DNA from: Candidatus Albibeggiatoa sp. nov. BB20
GTDB taxonomy: Bacteria > Pseudomonadota > Gammaproteobacteria > Beggiatoales > Beggiatoaceae
Direction: 5' to 3'
NCBI GenBank assembly: GCA_016744725.1
Contig: JADGDW010000009.1
Span: 1-36,069, forward strand
Length of the DNA: 36,069 nt
Below the pieces are notes generated by a model. The model did no database searches. It saw nothing but the letters and a program-made list of their open reading frames with translations, and was not told the origin of the DNA. This document shows positions 25,693 to 32,712 of the stretch, in pieces (the stretch's first letter is position 1; each line of letters begins with the position of its first letter). The position numbers and the translations under genes are program-made.

Positions 25693-27549
25693 TTAACAGT
25701 TAGAATAATACGCTAATTTTTCTGCCAATAATTGACGGTTAATTGGCTTCACAAGATAATCATCCATACCCGCTTGTAAACATTGTTCTTTATCGCCTTG
25801 CATTGCATTTGCTGTCATCGCAATGATGACTGGGCGGTTATCTGTATATTGATCGATAATATTGCGAGTTGCTGTAAGTCCATCCATTTCAGGCATTTGT
25901 ACATCCATTAAAATAATGTCGTAATTCTGTTGTTGTGCAAGTAATTCTAGAACTTCCAATCCATTATTCGCAACGGTTACTTTACAGCCAATTTTTTCTA
26001 AAATAATGCGGGCAACTTTCTGATTAACTTTGTTATCTTCAGCAAGTAATACATTGGTATTAAGCACTTGGATTTGGATTTTCTCTATGAGTTCTGTCCT
26101 TTCTGTTGTTTCAGATTCAGAAAAAAGATTAACTAAATGATTATGTAATTTTTTAGGTTTTAGCGGTTTGGTTAAAAAATAAACACCGTCTTGTTGTAAA
26201 AAGGTTTTTGAATGGTCTAGCTGAGTTAAGGCTAATAATTCACACTGAGTATAATCAATACATGATTTGAATTGTTTGATAATACTTGCAAATTGTTTTG
26301 CATCAAAAAAAGTGTCTAAAACTGCAATATCAACTGTGTTATCCAATTCGAGATATTTCATTAATTCATCGGGTTGGTGAAATGAATGAACTGACATACC
26401 CCATTGCTGCATAAAACTATTTAATATCTTATGATTTAAGGTCATTTTCCGTGTGCAAAGTAGCACTTTTTTACCTGTTAAACAGGGAGTTGATTGGTAT
26501 AATTGAGGATATACAGATTCTTGTCCCATTTCTACTTGAATTGTAAAGGAAAATGTTGTGCCTTGCCCTAGTTCGCTTTCAATCCAAATTTGGCCATTCA
26601 TCAATTCACATAAATTTTTACTAATCGCCAACCCTAAACCTGTACCGCCATATTTACGAGTAATTGAAGTATCTGCTTGTACAAACTCATTAAATAAATT
26701 TTGGATTTTATCAGGCGCAATTCCCATACCTGAATCTTGAATATCAAACTGTACAACACCTTGATTTTCATCTTTAATAGCTTTAAGGGTAACATGAATA
26801 TTAATTTCACCTTCATCAGTAAATTTTAAAGCATTACTCAAAAGGTTAATCATAATTTGACGTAAACGAGTGACATCGCCTATTAATATCTCAGGCACAT
26901 TAGGTTCAATAAAATAAGCCACGTTAAGCTGTTTTTGATGAGCTCTAAGTGCAATGAGGTCTATCGCGTGTTCAACACAATCACGTAGAACAAAAGCAGA
27001 TTCTTCTAAAATCAGTTGGCGGGCTTCAATTTTTGAAAAGTCTAAAATATCATTGATTAAGGTCAAAAGAGCATCACTGCTTTGTTTTACCGTATGTGCA
27101 TAATCATCTTGCTCAGCATCCAATTTAGTATCTAATAGTAAGTCTGTCGCCCCAATCAAACCATTGATAGGTGTCCTAATTTCATGACTCATATTAGCTA
27201 AAAATTCACTTTTGGCTTGGTTAGCTGCATCTGCTTGTTGTCTTGCAATATGATATTGTTTGGTTAACCATGTTTGATAAATCAGTTGCTCTTTTAACTC
27301 AAGCCAACGCCGTAGTGAATAAAGCCCTAAAAAAAACGTATTTGGTAAAATAAGTACGAATATTTCATCTAATTCCCAATGCTCATACGTGCGACTGAAA
27401 TCATGTAACCTGTCCCATATGTCAAAATTAATTGCGAGCAAATAAAAAATTAAATTAGATGATATTAAAATAATAGTGTCTAATTTAACTGTTGTTTTAG
27501 GTAGTTGTGGAGGACTTTCTTGTGTATCCATCTTTTTATCATAATCCAT
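25693..27549 (-). CDS. Membrane-bound hybrid sensor histidine kinase
   Basis: 618 residues. Two hydrophobic segments near 24-45 (IILISSNLIFYLLAINF) and 65-85 (LDEIFVLILPNTFFLGLYSL) anchor a short sensor with almost no periplasmic domain. HisKA has FLANMSHEIRTPINGL with phospho-acceptor His122. HATPase has LLSNALKFT, DSGMGIAPDK and GTGLGLAIS. A first receiver-like domain (about 350-460) is degenerate: it keeps AVLDTFFD and TKPLKP but lacks the normal acidic pocket. A second receiver (about 495-615) is intact with LLAEDNKVNQ and Asp549 in LMDVQMPEMDG. No Hpt domain follows. The start is uncertain (ATG at 27549 or 27531, neither with a clear ribosome binding site). Output target unknown. Confidence 0.9.
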   Translation of the reverse strand: MDYDKKMDTQESPPQLPKTTVKLDTIILISSNLIFYLLAINFDIWDRLHDFSRTYEHWELDEIFVLILPNTFFLGLYSLRRWLELKEQLIYQTWLTKQYHIARQQADAANQAKSEFLANMSHEIRTPINGLIGATDLLLDTKLDAEQDDYAHTVKQSSDALLTLINDILDFSKIEARQLILEESAFVLRDCVEHAIDLIALRAHQKQLNVAYFIEPNVPEILIGDVTRLRQIMINLLSNALKFTDEGEINIHVTLKAIKDENQGVVQFDIQDSGMGIAPDKIQNLFNEFVQADTSITRKYGGTGLGLAISKNLCELMNGQIWIESELGQGTTFSFTIQVEMGQESVYPQLYQSTPCLTGKKVLLCTRKMTLNHKILNSFMQQWGMSVHSFHQPDELMKYLELDNTVDIAVLDTFFDAKQFASIIKQFKSCIDYTQCELLALTQLDHSKTFLQQDGVYFLTKPLKPKKLHNHLVNLFSESETTERTELIEKIQIQVLNTNVLLAEDNKVNQKVARIILEKIGCKVTVANNGLEVLELLAQQQNYDIILMDVQMPEMDGLTATRNIIDQYTDNRPVIIAMTANAMQGDKEQCLQAGMDDYLVKPINRQLLAEKLAYYSNC

Positions 27550-27731
27550 AAAAATATATCTTAAATAATGTAAAAATCGATAACATAAGCTAACAGTTAA
27601 TCCACTAAATAATAAGCAATTTTAGCTTTTTGTTCGTCAAAGGTATTATTTGAATAACTTTAAATTAGAACATATTTTAATGTTTTTGTCATTTTTGAAC
27701 TATGATAATCAGTTCTTCTTAATTTATTGAT

Positions 27732-28499
27732 TTATAATGAAAAGTCATAATCTATAATCAAAGGCGAATGGTCAGAAAATCGTTGCTCTTTATAAATACT
27801 GGCAGTTTGTACCGTTTCACGCAGGGACTCTGTAATTACTTGATAATCAATCCGCCACCCTGTGTTATTTGCCCAAGCCTGTCCACGATTCGACCACCAT
27901 GTATATTGATGTGGCTCTTGATTCACCTGCCGAAACGCATCCACATAACCTGTTTCATCAAGCAACTGATCCATCCACGCCCGTTCTTCAGGTAAAAAAC
28001 CAGAATTCTTTTGATTAGGTCGCCAGTTTTTCAAATCGATTTGCTTATGTGCGATATTCCAATCTCCACAAATCACTAAATTTTCCTGCTGCCGTGCTTG
28101 TAAATACGGTAAAAACTTATCCATAAATTGATATTTCAAATCTTGGCGTTCCGTTCCCGACGAACCTGAGTGCATATATAACGATACGACGCTGATATTT
28201 TTAAATTGCACCTCCAAATAACGTCCCTCACAATCAAGCTCTTCCCAACCAATCCCATGCTTGACTTGTTGAGGCTGTTGGCGCGAATACACCGCAACGC
28301 CGCTATAACCTTTTTTCTGCGCATCATGATAAAAACAGTGGTAGCCTTGAGGGTGGAAAATCTGATCGGACAATTGGTCAATCTGTGCTTTGGTTTCTTG
28401 GATACACACAAAATCCGCTTGTTGAGGTGCTAACCAATCAAAAAAACCTTTTTTCGCCGCAGCACGAATCCCATTAACATTGGCAGTAATAATACGCAT
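27732..28499 (-). CDS. xth: Exodeoxyribonuclease III (AP endonuclease)
   Basis: 255-residue exonuclease III/APE1-type nuclease for base-excision repair. MRIITANVNGIRAA gives the first-strand Asn. CIQETKAQ provides the metal-binding Glu. SLYMHSGSSG, CGDWNIAHKQIDLKNWRPNQ with Asp/Asn catalytic residues, and RIDYQVITE and FSDHSPLIIDYDF, with the His of the active-site Asp-His pair, complete the family set. It is read away from the rtcB locus, sharing a long AT-rich region with it. Normal length, no oddities. Confidence 0.95.
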   Translation of the reverse strand: MRIITANVNGIRAAAKKGFFDWLAPQQADFVCIQETKAQIDQLSDQIFHPQGYHCFYHDAQKKGYSGVAVYSRQQPQQVKHGIGWEELDCEGRYLEVQFKNISVVSLYMHSGSSGTERQDLKYQFMDKFLPYLQARQQENLVICGDWNIAHKQIDLKNWRPNQKNSGFLPEERAWMDQLLDETGYVDAFRQVNQEPHQYTWWSNRGQAWANNTGWRIDYQVITESLRETVQTASIYKEQRFSDHSPLIIDYDFSL

Positions 28500-28839
28500 A
28501 ACAACTTTATTGGACTAAAATGAGGGCTTGAGTTTACCATATTTACTGGGTTCAAATTGTGTTCGGCTATAACCTATAAAGTCATTTTTTTTCCACTTTA
28601 ATCGTTTATTTTTATAAAATTAGACAATTCTTCATATTATATTAAAATCATAAATAAAAGTATTTATAATTAAAAAATCATTTAAACATAGCCTTAGTTG
28701 GGTGTTTTACTATGCTTACCTCCGTATTGAGCTTAAGTAATTAATATTAAATGTTATTATTCAAAATAATCGAATTATTTATAGTAGAAATACAAAGCTT
28801 ACTATGTTTTTTGTAATTATTTTATTGATAAAATAGAGC
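28500..28839. other. AT-rich intergenic stretch without genes
   Basis: About three quarters A+T, with many TATTTATAAT-like runs and stop codons in all frames. It must hold the xth promoter on its left end and upstream elements of the rtcB leader promoter on its right. I see no RNA gene or repeat. Confidence 0.5.
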
Positions 28840-28868
28840 TTGACAAATTTAACGGTCTAATCTAGGCT
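28840..28868 (+). promoter_or_regulatory. Promoter of the rtcB leader / small RNA
   Basis: Perfect -35 TTGACA (28840-28845), 17-base spacer, then TAGGCT (28863-28868), a weak but acceptable -10 (TAnnnT). Transcription would begin near 28875, just before the structured segment. Confidence 0.55.
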
Positions 28869-28901
28869 TTGCACACTATTTTTATTTATACGGAGTTATC
28901 A

Positions 28902-28997
28902 CTATGTTAAATCTCGGACGGAAAAATTAACAACGCCTTCTAACGCAATGATTTGGAAGGCTTGTAACAAGTTGTCTTCCAAGGTCATGCGGTGCAT
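28902..28997 (-). CDS. Possible 31-residue minus-strand ORF or gene remnant
   Basis: ATG at 28997 to TAG at 28902 encodes a protein-like helix-rich peptide including TLEDNLLQAFQIIALEG. The open frame continues upstream, without an ATG, through the terminator bases to about 29081 (SAEAFFRFIREFM). It could be the 3' end of a lost gene, or an antisense shadow of the structured RNA. No clear ribosome binding site beyond GTGAG. Confidence 0.25.
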   Translation of the reverse strand: MHRMTLEDNLLQAFQIIALEGVVNFSVRDLT

Positions 28998-29016
28998 AAA
29001 CTCACGTATAAACCTA

Positions 29017-29060
29017 AAAAAAGCCTCGGCCGACAACGAACTGTTAGCTGGGGCTTTTTT
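29017..29060 (+). terminator. Strong intrinsic terminator between leader and rtcB
   Basis: Stem GCCTCGGC (29023-29030) with GCTGGGGC (29047-29054), flanked by six A on the left pairing with the six T of the tail, plus an inner AAC/GTT. Because both sides have A/T runs it could stop transcription in either direction. Placed 95 bases before rtcB, it would block read-through from the promoter at 28840 unless overridden. Confidence 0.75.
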
Positions 29061-29154
29061 ATGCCTTAAATTTAGTAATTAAGATATGAAGTGTAAGTTT
29101 GATAGCCAGATTATATTAATTAACAACGGGTTATCAAGAAGCAGGATAAGAGAT

Positions 29155-30813
29155 ATGCCTATTAAAATGACATTGGAAAAAGGCGCTGTTCCAATCAAAA
29201 TATATACAGACGACGTTGAATCATCTGCATTAGATCAACTTATTCAGATTTCAAAGCTGCCGTTTATTCACCATCACGTCGCGGTAATGCCTGATGTGCA
29301 TCTGGGTATTGGGGCAACGGTTGGGTCAGTGATTCCAACTAAAAAAGCGATTATTCCTGCTGCGGTTGGGGTCGATATTGGTTGTTTTACAGGTGATACT
29401 AAAGTGCCATTATTAAATGGCAAAGAACTGAGTTTACAAGAACTTGTAGAGCTTGGCGGTGAACATTGGGTTTATGCCATTGATGAAAATCACAAGATTA
29501 CAGGTGCAAAAGCGACAGCAAAATTGACTCGACATCATGCGGCATTGATGAAAGTGGTGCTTGATAATGATGAGGAAATCATTTGTACACCTGACCACCA
29601 GTTTATGCTACGAGACGGTCTGTGGTGCGATGCTAAGGATTTAAAACCGAAAACCTCTTTAATGCCGTTTTACAGTCAGATTGATAAAGGTGAACGTAGT
29701 GTACAACAACCTGCGGTGGAACACGCATTAAACCACAAAGTAAAATCAGTTGAACCACTTGATTATAAAGCAGATGTATATTGTTTAACTGTGCCTGAAT
29801 ATGCTAACTTTGCCTTATCAGCAGGTGTTTTTGTGCATAACTGTGGAATGAATGCCTTACGTTTATCTTTGACCGCAAATGAATTGCCTGAAAACTTGAA
29901 AAAAGTGCGAGAAACAATTGAAGATGTTGTGCCAGTCGGTTTCGAAATGCACCGTGGCAGACCCAAAGCACATAGCTCGACTATCAAGTCTTTGGACAAT
30001 GGTATCGAACAAATTATGCAGAAACATCCCGCCATTGCTAAAATGTCAAGAAAGCCTCGTCAAGCATGGGCGCAACAACTCGGCACGTTAGGTGGTGGCA
30101 ACCATTTTATTGAATTGTGCTTAGATGAAAATCAAGATGTGTGGATTATGCTGCATTCAGGCAGTCGTGGCATTGGTAATAATATTGGTCGCTATTTCAT
30201 TGGCTTAGCAAAAAAAGACATGGAAAACCATATTGCACAATTGCCACACAAAGATTTAGCCTATTTTCCCGAAGGCACGCAATATTTTGATGACTATGTG
30301 CAAGCGGTGCATTGGGCGCAAGATTATGCTATGTGGAATCGTAAGGAGATGATGCGCTTGATTTTGGATGCTTTGAAAAAAGTACTTCCTGTATTCAGCA
30401 TTACCAAAGAGGCAATTAATTGCCATCATAACTATGTTTCGATTGAGCAACATTTTGGCGAACAAGTGTTTTTAACCCGAAAAGGGGCGATCAGTGCGCA
30501 AGAAGGCGAACTTGGCATTATTCCTGGTAGCATGGGTGCGAAATCTTTCATTGTGCGTGGCAAAGGCAATCCTGATGCGTTTTGCTCCTGTTCACATGGT
30601 GCAGGTCGTAAAATGAGTCGAACTAAAGCCAAAAAATCATTTGATGTCAGTGATATGGAACAACAAACCGAAGGCGTTGAATGTCGTAAAGACAAAGGGG
30701 GTTTAGATGAAATTCCCGGTGCGTATAAAGATATTGATACGGTAATAGAACATCAAAACGATCTTGTCGATGTGGTACATACTTTGAAACAAGTGGTTTG
30801 TGTTAAAGGCTGA
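29155..30813 (+). CDS. rtcB: RNA-splicing/repair ligase RtcB, interrupted by a mini-intein
   Basis: RtcB joins 2',3'-cyclic phosphate (or 3'-phosphate) to 5'-OH RNA ends using GTP and Mn2+. 552-residue precursor from the ATG at 29155 (MPIKMTLEKGAVPIKIY); a 23-residue extension to 29086 looks non-native. Residues 1-76 and 230-552 are RtcB; 77-229 are an intein. After splicing the ligase is 399 residues, near the E. coli size. Seen motifs: AVMPDVHLGIGATVGSVIP, GVDIGC+GMNALR (the Cys is a metal ligand), LGTLGGGNHFIEL, MLHSGSRGIGN, and CSHGAGRKMSR with the guanylylated His481 (His328 after splicing). No rtcA and no sigma54-type rtcR regulator is adjacent; control may be by the upstream terminator leader. 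Confidence 0.95.
   Translation: MPIKMTLEKGAVPIKIYTDDVESSALDQLIQISKLPFIHHHVAVMPDVHLGIGATVGSVIPTKKAIIPAAVGVDIGCFTGDTKVPLLNGKELSLQELVELGGEHWVYAIDENHKITGAKATAKLTRHHAALMKVVLDNDEEIICTPDHQFMLRDGLWCDAKDLKPKTSLMPFYSQIDKGERSVQQPAVEHALNHKVKSVEPLDYKADVYCLTVPEYANFALSAGVFVHNCGMNALRLSLTANELPENLKKVRETIEDVVPVGFEMHRGRPKAHSSTIKSLDNGIEQIMQKHPAIAKMSRKPRQAWAQQLGTLGGGNHFIELCLDENQDVWIMLHSGSRGIGNNIGRYFIGLAKKDMENHIAQLPHKDLAYFPEGTQYFDDYVQAVHWAQDYAMWNRKEMMRLILDALKKVLPVFSITKEAINCHHNYVSIEQHFGEQVFLTRKGAISAQEGELGIIPGSMGAKSFIVRGKGNPDAFCSCSHGAGRKMSRTKAKKSFDVSDMEQQTEGVECRKDKGGLDEIPGAYKDIDTVIEHQNDLVDVVHTLKQVVCVKG
29383..29841 (+). other. 153-residue mini-intein inside RtcB
   Basis: In-frame insertion from Cys77 (codon 29383-29385) to Asn229 (29839-29841). 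Block A is CFTGDTKVPLLNG; block B is IICTPDHQF with the TxxH pair; block F is DVYCLTVPEYANFALSAG; block G is VFVHN followed by Cys+1 of the extein. All residues for a class 1 Cys/His-Asn/Cys splice are present, so splicing should occur. There is no room for a homing endonuclease (LAGLIDADG motifs absent), hence a mini-intein that can no longer home by itself. The insertion point is the metal-ligand cysteine, the same site I recall for archaeal RtcB inteins such as that of Pyrococcus horikoshii. Confidence 0.95.
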
Positions 30814-30935
30814 TTTTTACTTTATACTTTAATATAAACCCTTAATGGAGTCCCATGTTTTAGCTTTACGAGTCACTTTCTGATTCAAACTGAAGCTTTG
30901 AGCTCTAACTTATAAACTCGAATAGGAGTCGATTT

Positions 30936-30974
30936 ATGACTATTCAATTCATTCACACAACAACTTATTGTTAA
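30936..30974 (+). CDS. Possible 12-residue leader peptide
   Basis: ATG with AGGAG 8 bases upstream; the peptide is MTIQFIHTTTYC then TAA. It is followed six bases later by a second ribosome binding site. Too short for homology; the good ribosome binding site is the only support. Confidence 0.3.
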   Translation: MTIQFIHTTTYC

Positions 30975-30988
30975 ACAAGGAGAATACT

Positions 30989-31105
30989 TTGATTTCTTTA
31001 ACTTACTTAACGCATACAAACTCAAAACGAACTAGAGCAACACATTTACTCATCTACCTGCAATACGTGCATCTGGAGATAAAGTCATGGACAAAAATTT
31101 ACTAA
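30989..31105 (+). CDS. Possible 38-residue TTG-start ORF overlapping the next gene
   Basis: AAGGAG lies 6 bases before a TTG codon that opens a 38-codon frame running 19 bases into the gene at 31087 in another frame. This arrangement suits translational coupling or a leader peptide. The content (many Thr, Leu, Tyr) matches nothing I know. Confidence 0.25.
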   Translation: MISLTYLTHTNSKRTRATHLLIYLQYVHLEIKSWTKIY

Positions 31106-32028
31106 ACGAGATTATCGAATGTTTACCCAAAGGGCGTACCTTATTTACCTATTTTAAAGACCGCTATGCGCTGTCATTGCTATCATATTACCTTGGCAAT
31201 CAGCCACAAAAAATTAGTACGTTACGACATTCCCCTTTCGCAAAATTACTACAAAAACCAACACTTAAACCTGCTTTAGCTTTAGCTGGGCAAGGTGAGC
31301 TCACGACAGATCATTTAGCCACAGTTTGGGATCAAGAGTTGTATTTTCTATTAGGTCTCACTTCATGGGGCAATAATAAATATGACACTTATTATCAAAC
31401 TTCCCGCACTGGCTATAATCTTGTTTTACAACTCAATTTTTCCAATCATCATGACCAAGCTTATCGACGATTAGTCAAGCCTTGGTACAAAGCACGTTTT
31501 AATTCTACCTATCACCCATCTAAACACAAAGATAAAGAAGAGTTATTTCGGGAAACTTTAGCATGGGCGCGGATTGATTTGGATTTTGATTCGGATGAAG
31601 CGTTAATTGAAGAAATACAGAGCGATTGGATTAAGCAAGTTGCCAGCACATTCCGCCGTATGGCATCGCATAAAGATGAAGCAGATGCTTATTACGAATA
31701 CGGTTTAGATGCTGAACCCGAAGAAGTAATTGCTTACGTCAATACGGTACTCAAGCCTTATATTAAAGTTTGGGAAGAAGCCATGCTGATGGCAACCATC
31801 GAATTTATCCGCAATGAATTAGGCATTCACAATATTTACTATCACAGTTATGAAACAGGTTGTGCGTTGAAACATTGTTCGCCACCTCGTTCATTATATA
31901 GCACTATTCCACGTAAGTTTTGTTTTCAAGAAACTGAACAAATGCCCCATTTTTTACAGAATTTACGCTATGTGAAGAAAAATCTACGCAAAGTGGAAAA
32001 ACCACGCTTTTTTAAATTAAGTCTTTGA
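31087..32028 (+). CDS. Protein of unknown function downstream of rtcB
   Basis: 313 residues, ATG preceded by GGAG at 8 bases. No signal peptide or membrane segment; it ends in a basic tail (KKNLRKVEKPRFFK), which suggests nucleic acid contact. I do not recognise the family. Notable segments are EEIQSDWIKQ near residue 176, an acidic DEADAYYEYGLDAEPEEV stretch, then LMATIEFIRNELGIHNIYYHS and a Cys-containing PPRSLYSTIPRKFCFQETEQ. The combination 'E-x-QSDW ... LGIxxIYxxS ... PP-SLYxxxPxKF' resembles a motif set I associate with domains of large phage and plasmid polyvalent proteins, but the match is loose. It is 273 bases after rtcB on the same strand, behind two mini-ORFs. Confidence 0.75.
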   Translation: MDKNLLNEIIECLPKGRTLFTYFKDRYALSLLSYYLGNQPQKISTLRHSPFAKLLQKPTLKPALALAGQGELTTDHLATVWDQELYFLLGLTSWGNNKYDTYYQTSRTGYNLVLQLNFSNHHDQAYRRLVKPWYKARFNSTYHPSKHKDKEELFRETLAWARIDLDFDSDEALIEEIQSDWIKQVASTFRRMASHKDEADAYYEYGLDAEPEEVIAYVNTVLKPYIKVWEEAMLMATIEFIRNELGIHNIYYHSYETGCALKHCSPPRSLYSTIPRKFCFQETEQMPHFLQNLRYVKKNLRKVEKPRFFKLSL

Positions 32029-32074
32029 AAATGGGTAATCCTTATTTTTAAGACAATTAGCTATTTTTAATTTA

Positions 32075-32091
32075 CAGGACTGCCCGTCCTG
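32075..32091. repeat. Short AGGAC palindrome of the dispersed family
   Basis: CAGGAC (32075-32080) and GTCCTG (32086-32091) form a 6-bp stem with a 5-base loop. It is 46 bases after the stop of the 313-residue gene and 24 before the next ATG; its sequence matches the single palindromes of the larger repeats. Confidence 0.5.
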
Positions 32092-32114
32092 ATAAAACGC
32101 TACAGGAGCTTATA

Positions 32115-32255
32115 ATGCCTAGCCGTACCCGAAACTATGTTGCACGTTCACCCTTATTACGCAAAGGTGGTGTGCATGAAAAATCTAAAACCACCCAACG
32201 TCACAAGGCCAAAAAAGAACTTAAAAAGGAGATTTCTGACTGGCATAGACGTTAG
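32115..32255 (+). CDS. 46-residue basic protein of unknown function
   Basis: ATG with AGGAG 7 bases upstream. The peptide begins MPSRTRNYVARSPLLRKGG, then GVHEKSKTTQRHKAKKELK and ends ISDWHRR. It is highly basic (Arg/Lys/His-rich) and helix-prone, like small RNA- or ribosome-binding proteins. The 'SPLLRKGGxHxKS' pattern looks like a conserved family signature to me, but I cannot name the family. It lies 86 bases after the 313-residue gene on the same strand, so it probably belongs to the rtcB transcription unit. Confidence 0.68.
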   Translation: MPSRTRNYVARSPLLRKGGVHEKSKTTQRHKAKKELKKEISDWHRR

Positions 32256-32263
32256 GAGGTGTT

Positions 32264-32338
32264 ATGTTTTTTTGTAAAATATTAGAAGCTAAAAGTGTGG
32301 GAAAAATCATGTATTTTACTCACACTTTATGTTTTTAA
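32264..32338 (+). CDS. Possible 24-residue ORF ending in the terminator
   Basis: Begins 8 bases after the previous stop with an ideal AGGAGGT Shine-Dalgarno 5 bases before ATG; encodes MFFCKILEAKSVGKIMYFTH plus four residues. Its last half is the terminator hairpin, so translation would melt that hairpin. It could be a regulatory peptide or a chance ORF. Confidence 0.35.
   Translation: MFFCKILEAKSVGKIMYFTHTLCF
32292..32335 (+). terminator. Intrinsic terminator of the rtcB-downstream unit
   Basis: AAAGTGTG (32292-32299) pairs with CACACTTT (32321-32328); inside, AAAAT (32303-32307) pairs with ATTTT (32313-32317), giving a nearly continuous stem of about 15 bp. A short T-rich tail (GTTTTTA) follows. 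Confidence 0.65.
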
Positions 32339-32668
32339 TTCAATGTTTATTTGCAGTATTTCCATTCATATCACAAAACAGCACTTCTTTCCTTCTTTAT
32401 ACAAATATTCTATTTCTGCATAAACCACATACAAGTAATAAAATAAGCATCTACAAGTTAAATTCAAGCATAAATCGCCACACACTCTATTCCACTGAAG
32501 CTTTAAAACTATCTGAATCATTGCAAACTCAAAATTTTTGAAATTTTTGCGTAACATGAGTAACTAACATGGCGGAGTGAAATTAAGCAATTTAACTATC
32601 TTTAGCCTAAAAATACAACAAAGCTAAAATATCTGCTTAGTTTTGCATCGCAAAATCTCAAACAGGTA
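32339..32668. other. Intergenic stretch before pheS, no gene supported
   Basis: AT-rich. Overlapping frames of about 60-70 codons occur on both strands here, but neither has a credible ribosome binding site nor protein-like composition. A Phe-rich leader peptide like that of the enterobacterial pheST operon is not visible. Confidence 0.5.
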
Positions 32669-32677
32669 TGGTAATAT
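32669..32677 (+). promoter_or_regulatory. Extended -10 promoter of pheS
   Basis: TGGTAATAT is an extended -10 (TGn-TAATAT). TTGCAT at 32643 is too far away to be its -35, but suits TATGGT at 32667-32672 with an 18-base spacer. Transcription would start near 32684, leaving a leader of only about 30 bases. Confidence 0.45.
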
Positions 32678-32709
32678 GAGCCACTATTTTTTAGCCAAGC
32701 CTCATATTA
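32672..32709. promoter_or_regulatory. 9-bp perfect inverted repeat spanning the pheS promoter and start region
   Basis: TAATATGAG (32672-32680) and CTCATATTA (32701-32709) are exact complements separated by 20 bases. The left arm covers the -10 box and the right arm ends 3 bases before the pheS ATG. It could be a DNA operator, or, if transcripts start further upstream, an RNA hairpin hiding the ribosome entry site. pheS has no Shine-Dalgarno sequence. Confidence 0.5.
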
Positions 32710-32712
32710 TCA

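Larger units (their letters stand above)
28876..29060 (+). ncRNA. Structured RNA: candidate attenuation leader of rtcB or independent small RNA
   Basis: About 185 bases from the promoter start to the terminator. GCCTTC (28935-28940) can pair with GAAGGC (28956-28961), or instead TTGGAAG (28953-28959) can pair with CTTCCAA (28976-28982) with an inner CTTG/CAAG helix. The two folds share bases and are mutually exclusive, the usual design of a switch. Near the 5' end is a mini-ORF (28904-28930, MLNLGRKN) with CGGAG 8 bases upstream. The RNA ends in a strong terminator 95 bases before the rtcB start. It matches no RNA family I can name. A minus-strand reading frame over the same bases is an alternative explanation for part of the pattern. 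Confidence 0.5.

Noticed and set aside
28876..29060. 6S RNA, SRP RNA, tmRNA or Y-RNA-like RNA beside rtcB
   Set aside because: The length suits 6S, but none of the conserved cores of these RNAs, nor a tRNA-like domain, could be found; left as unnamed structured RNA.
29086..29154. N-terminal extension of RtcB from an upstream ATG
   Set aside because: The 23 residues do not resemble RtcB N-termini and there is no better ribosome binding site; the 29155 start matches the family.
32329..32557. Overlapping ORFs on both strands before pheS
   Set aside because: No ribosome binding sites, low-complexity AT-driven composition, and they overlap each other and the terminator.
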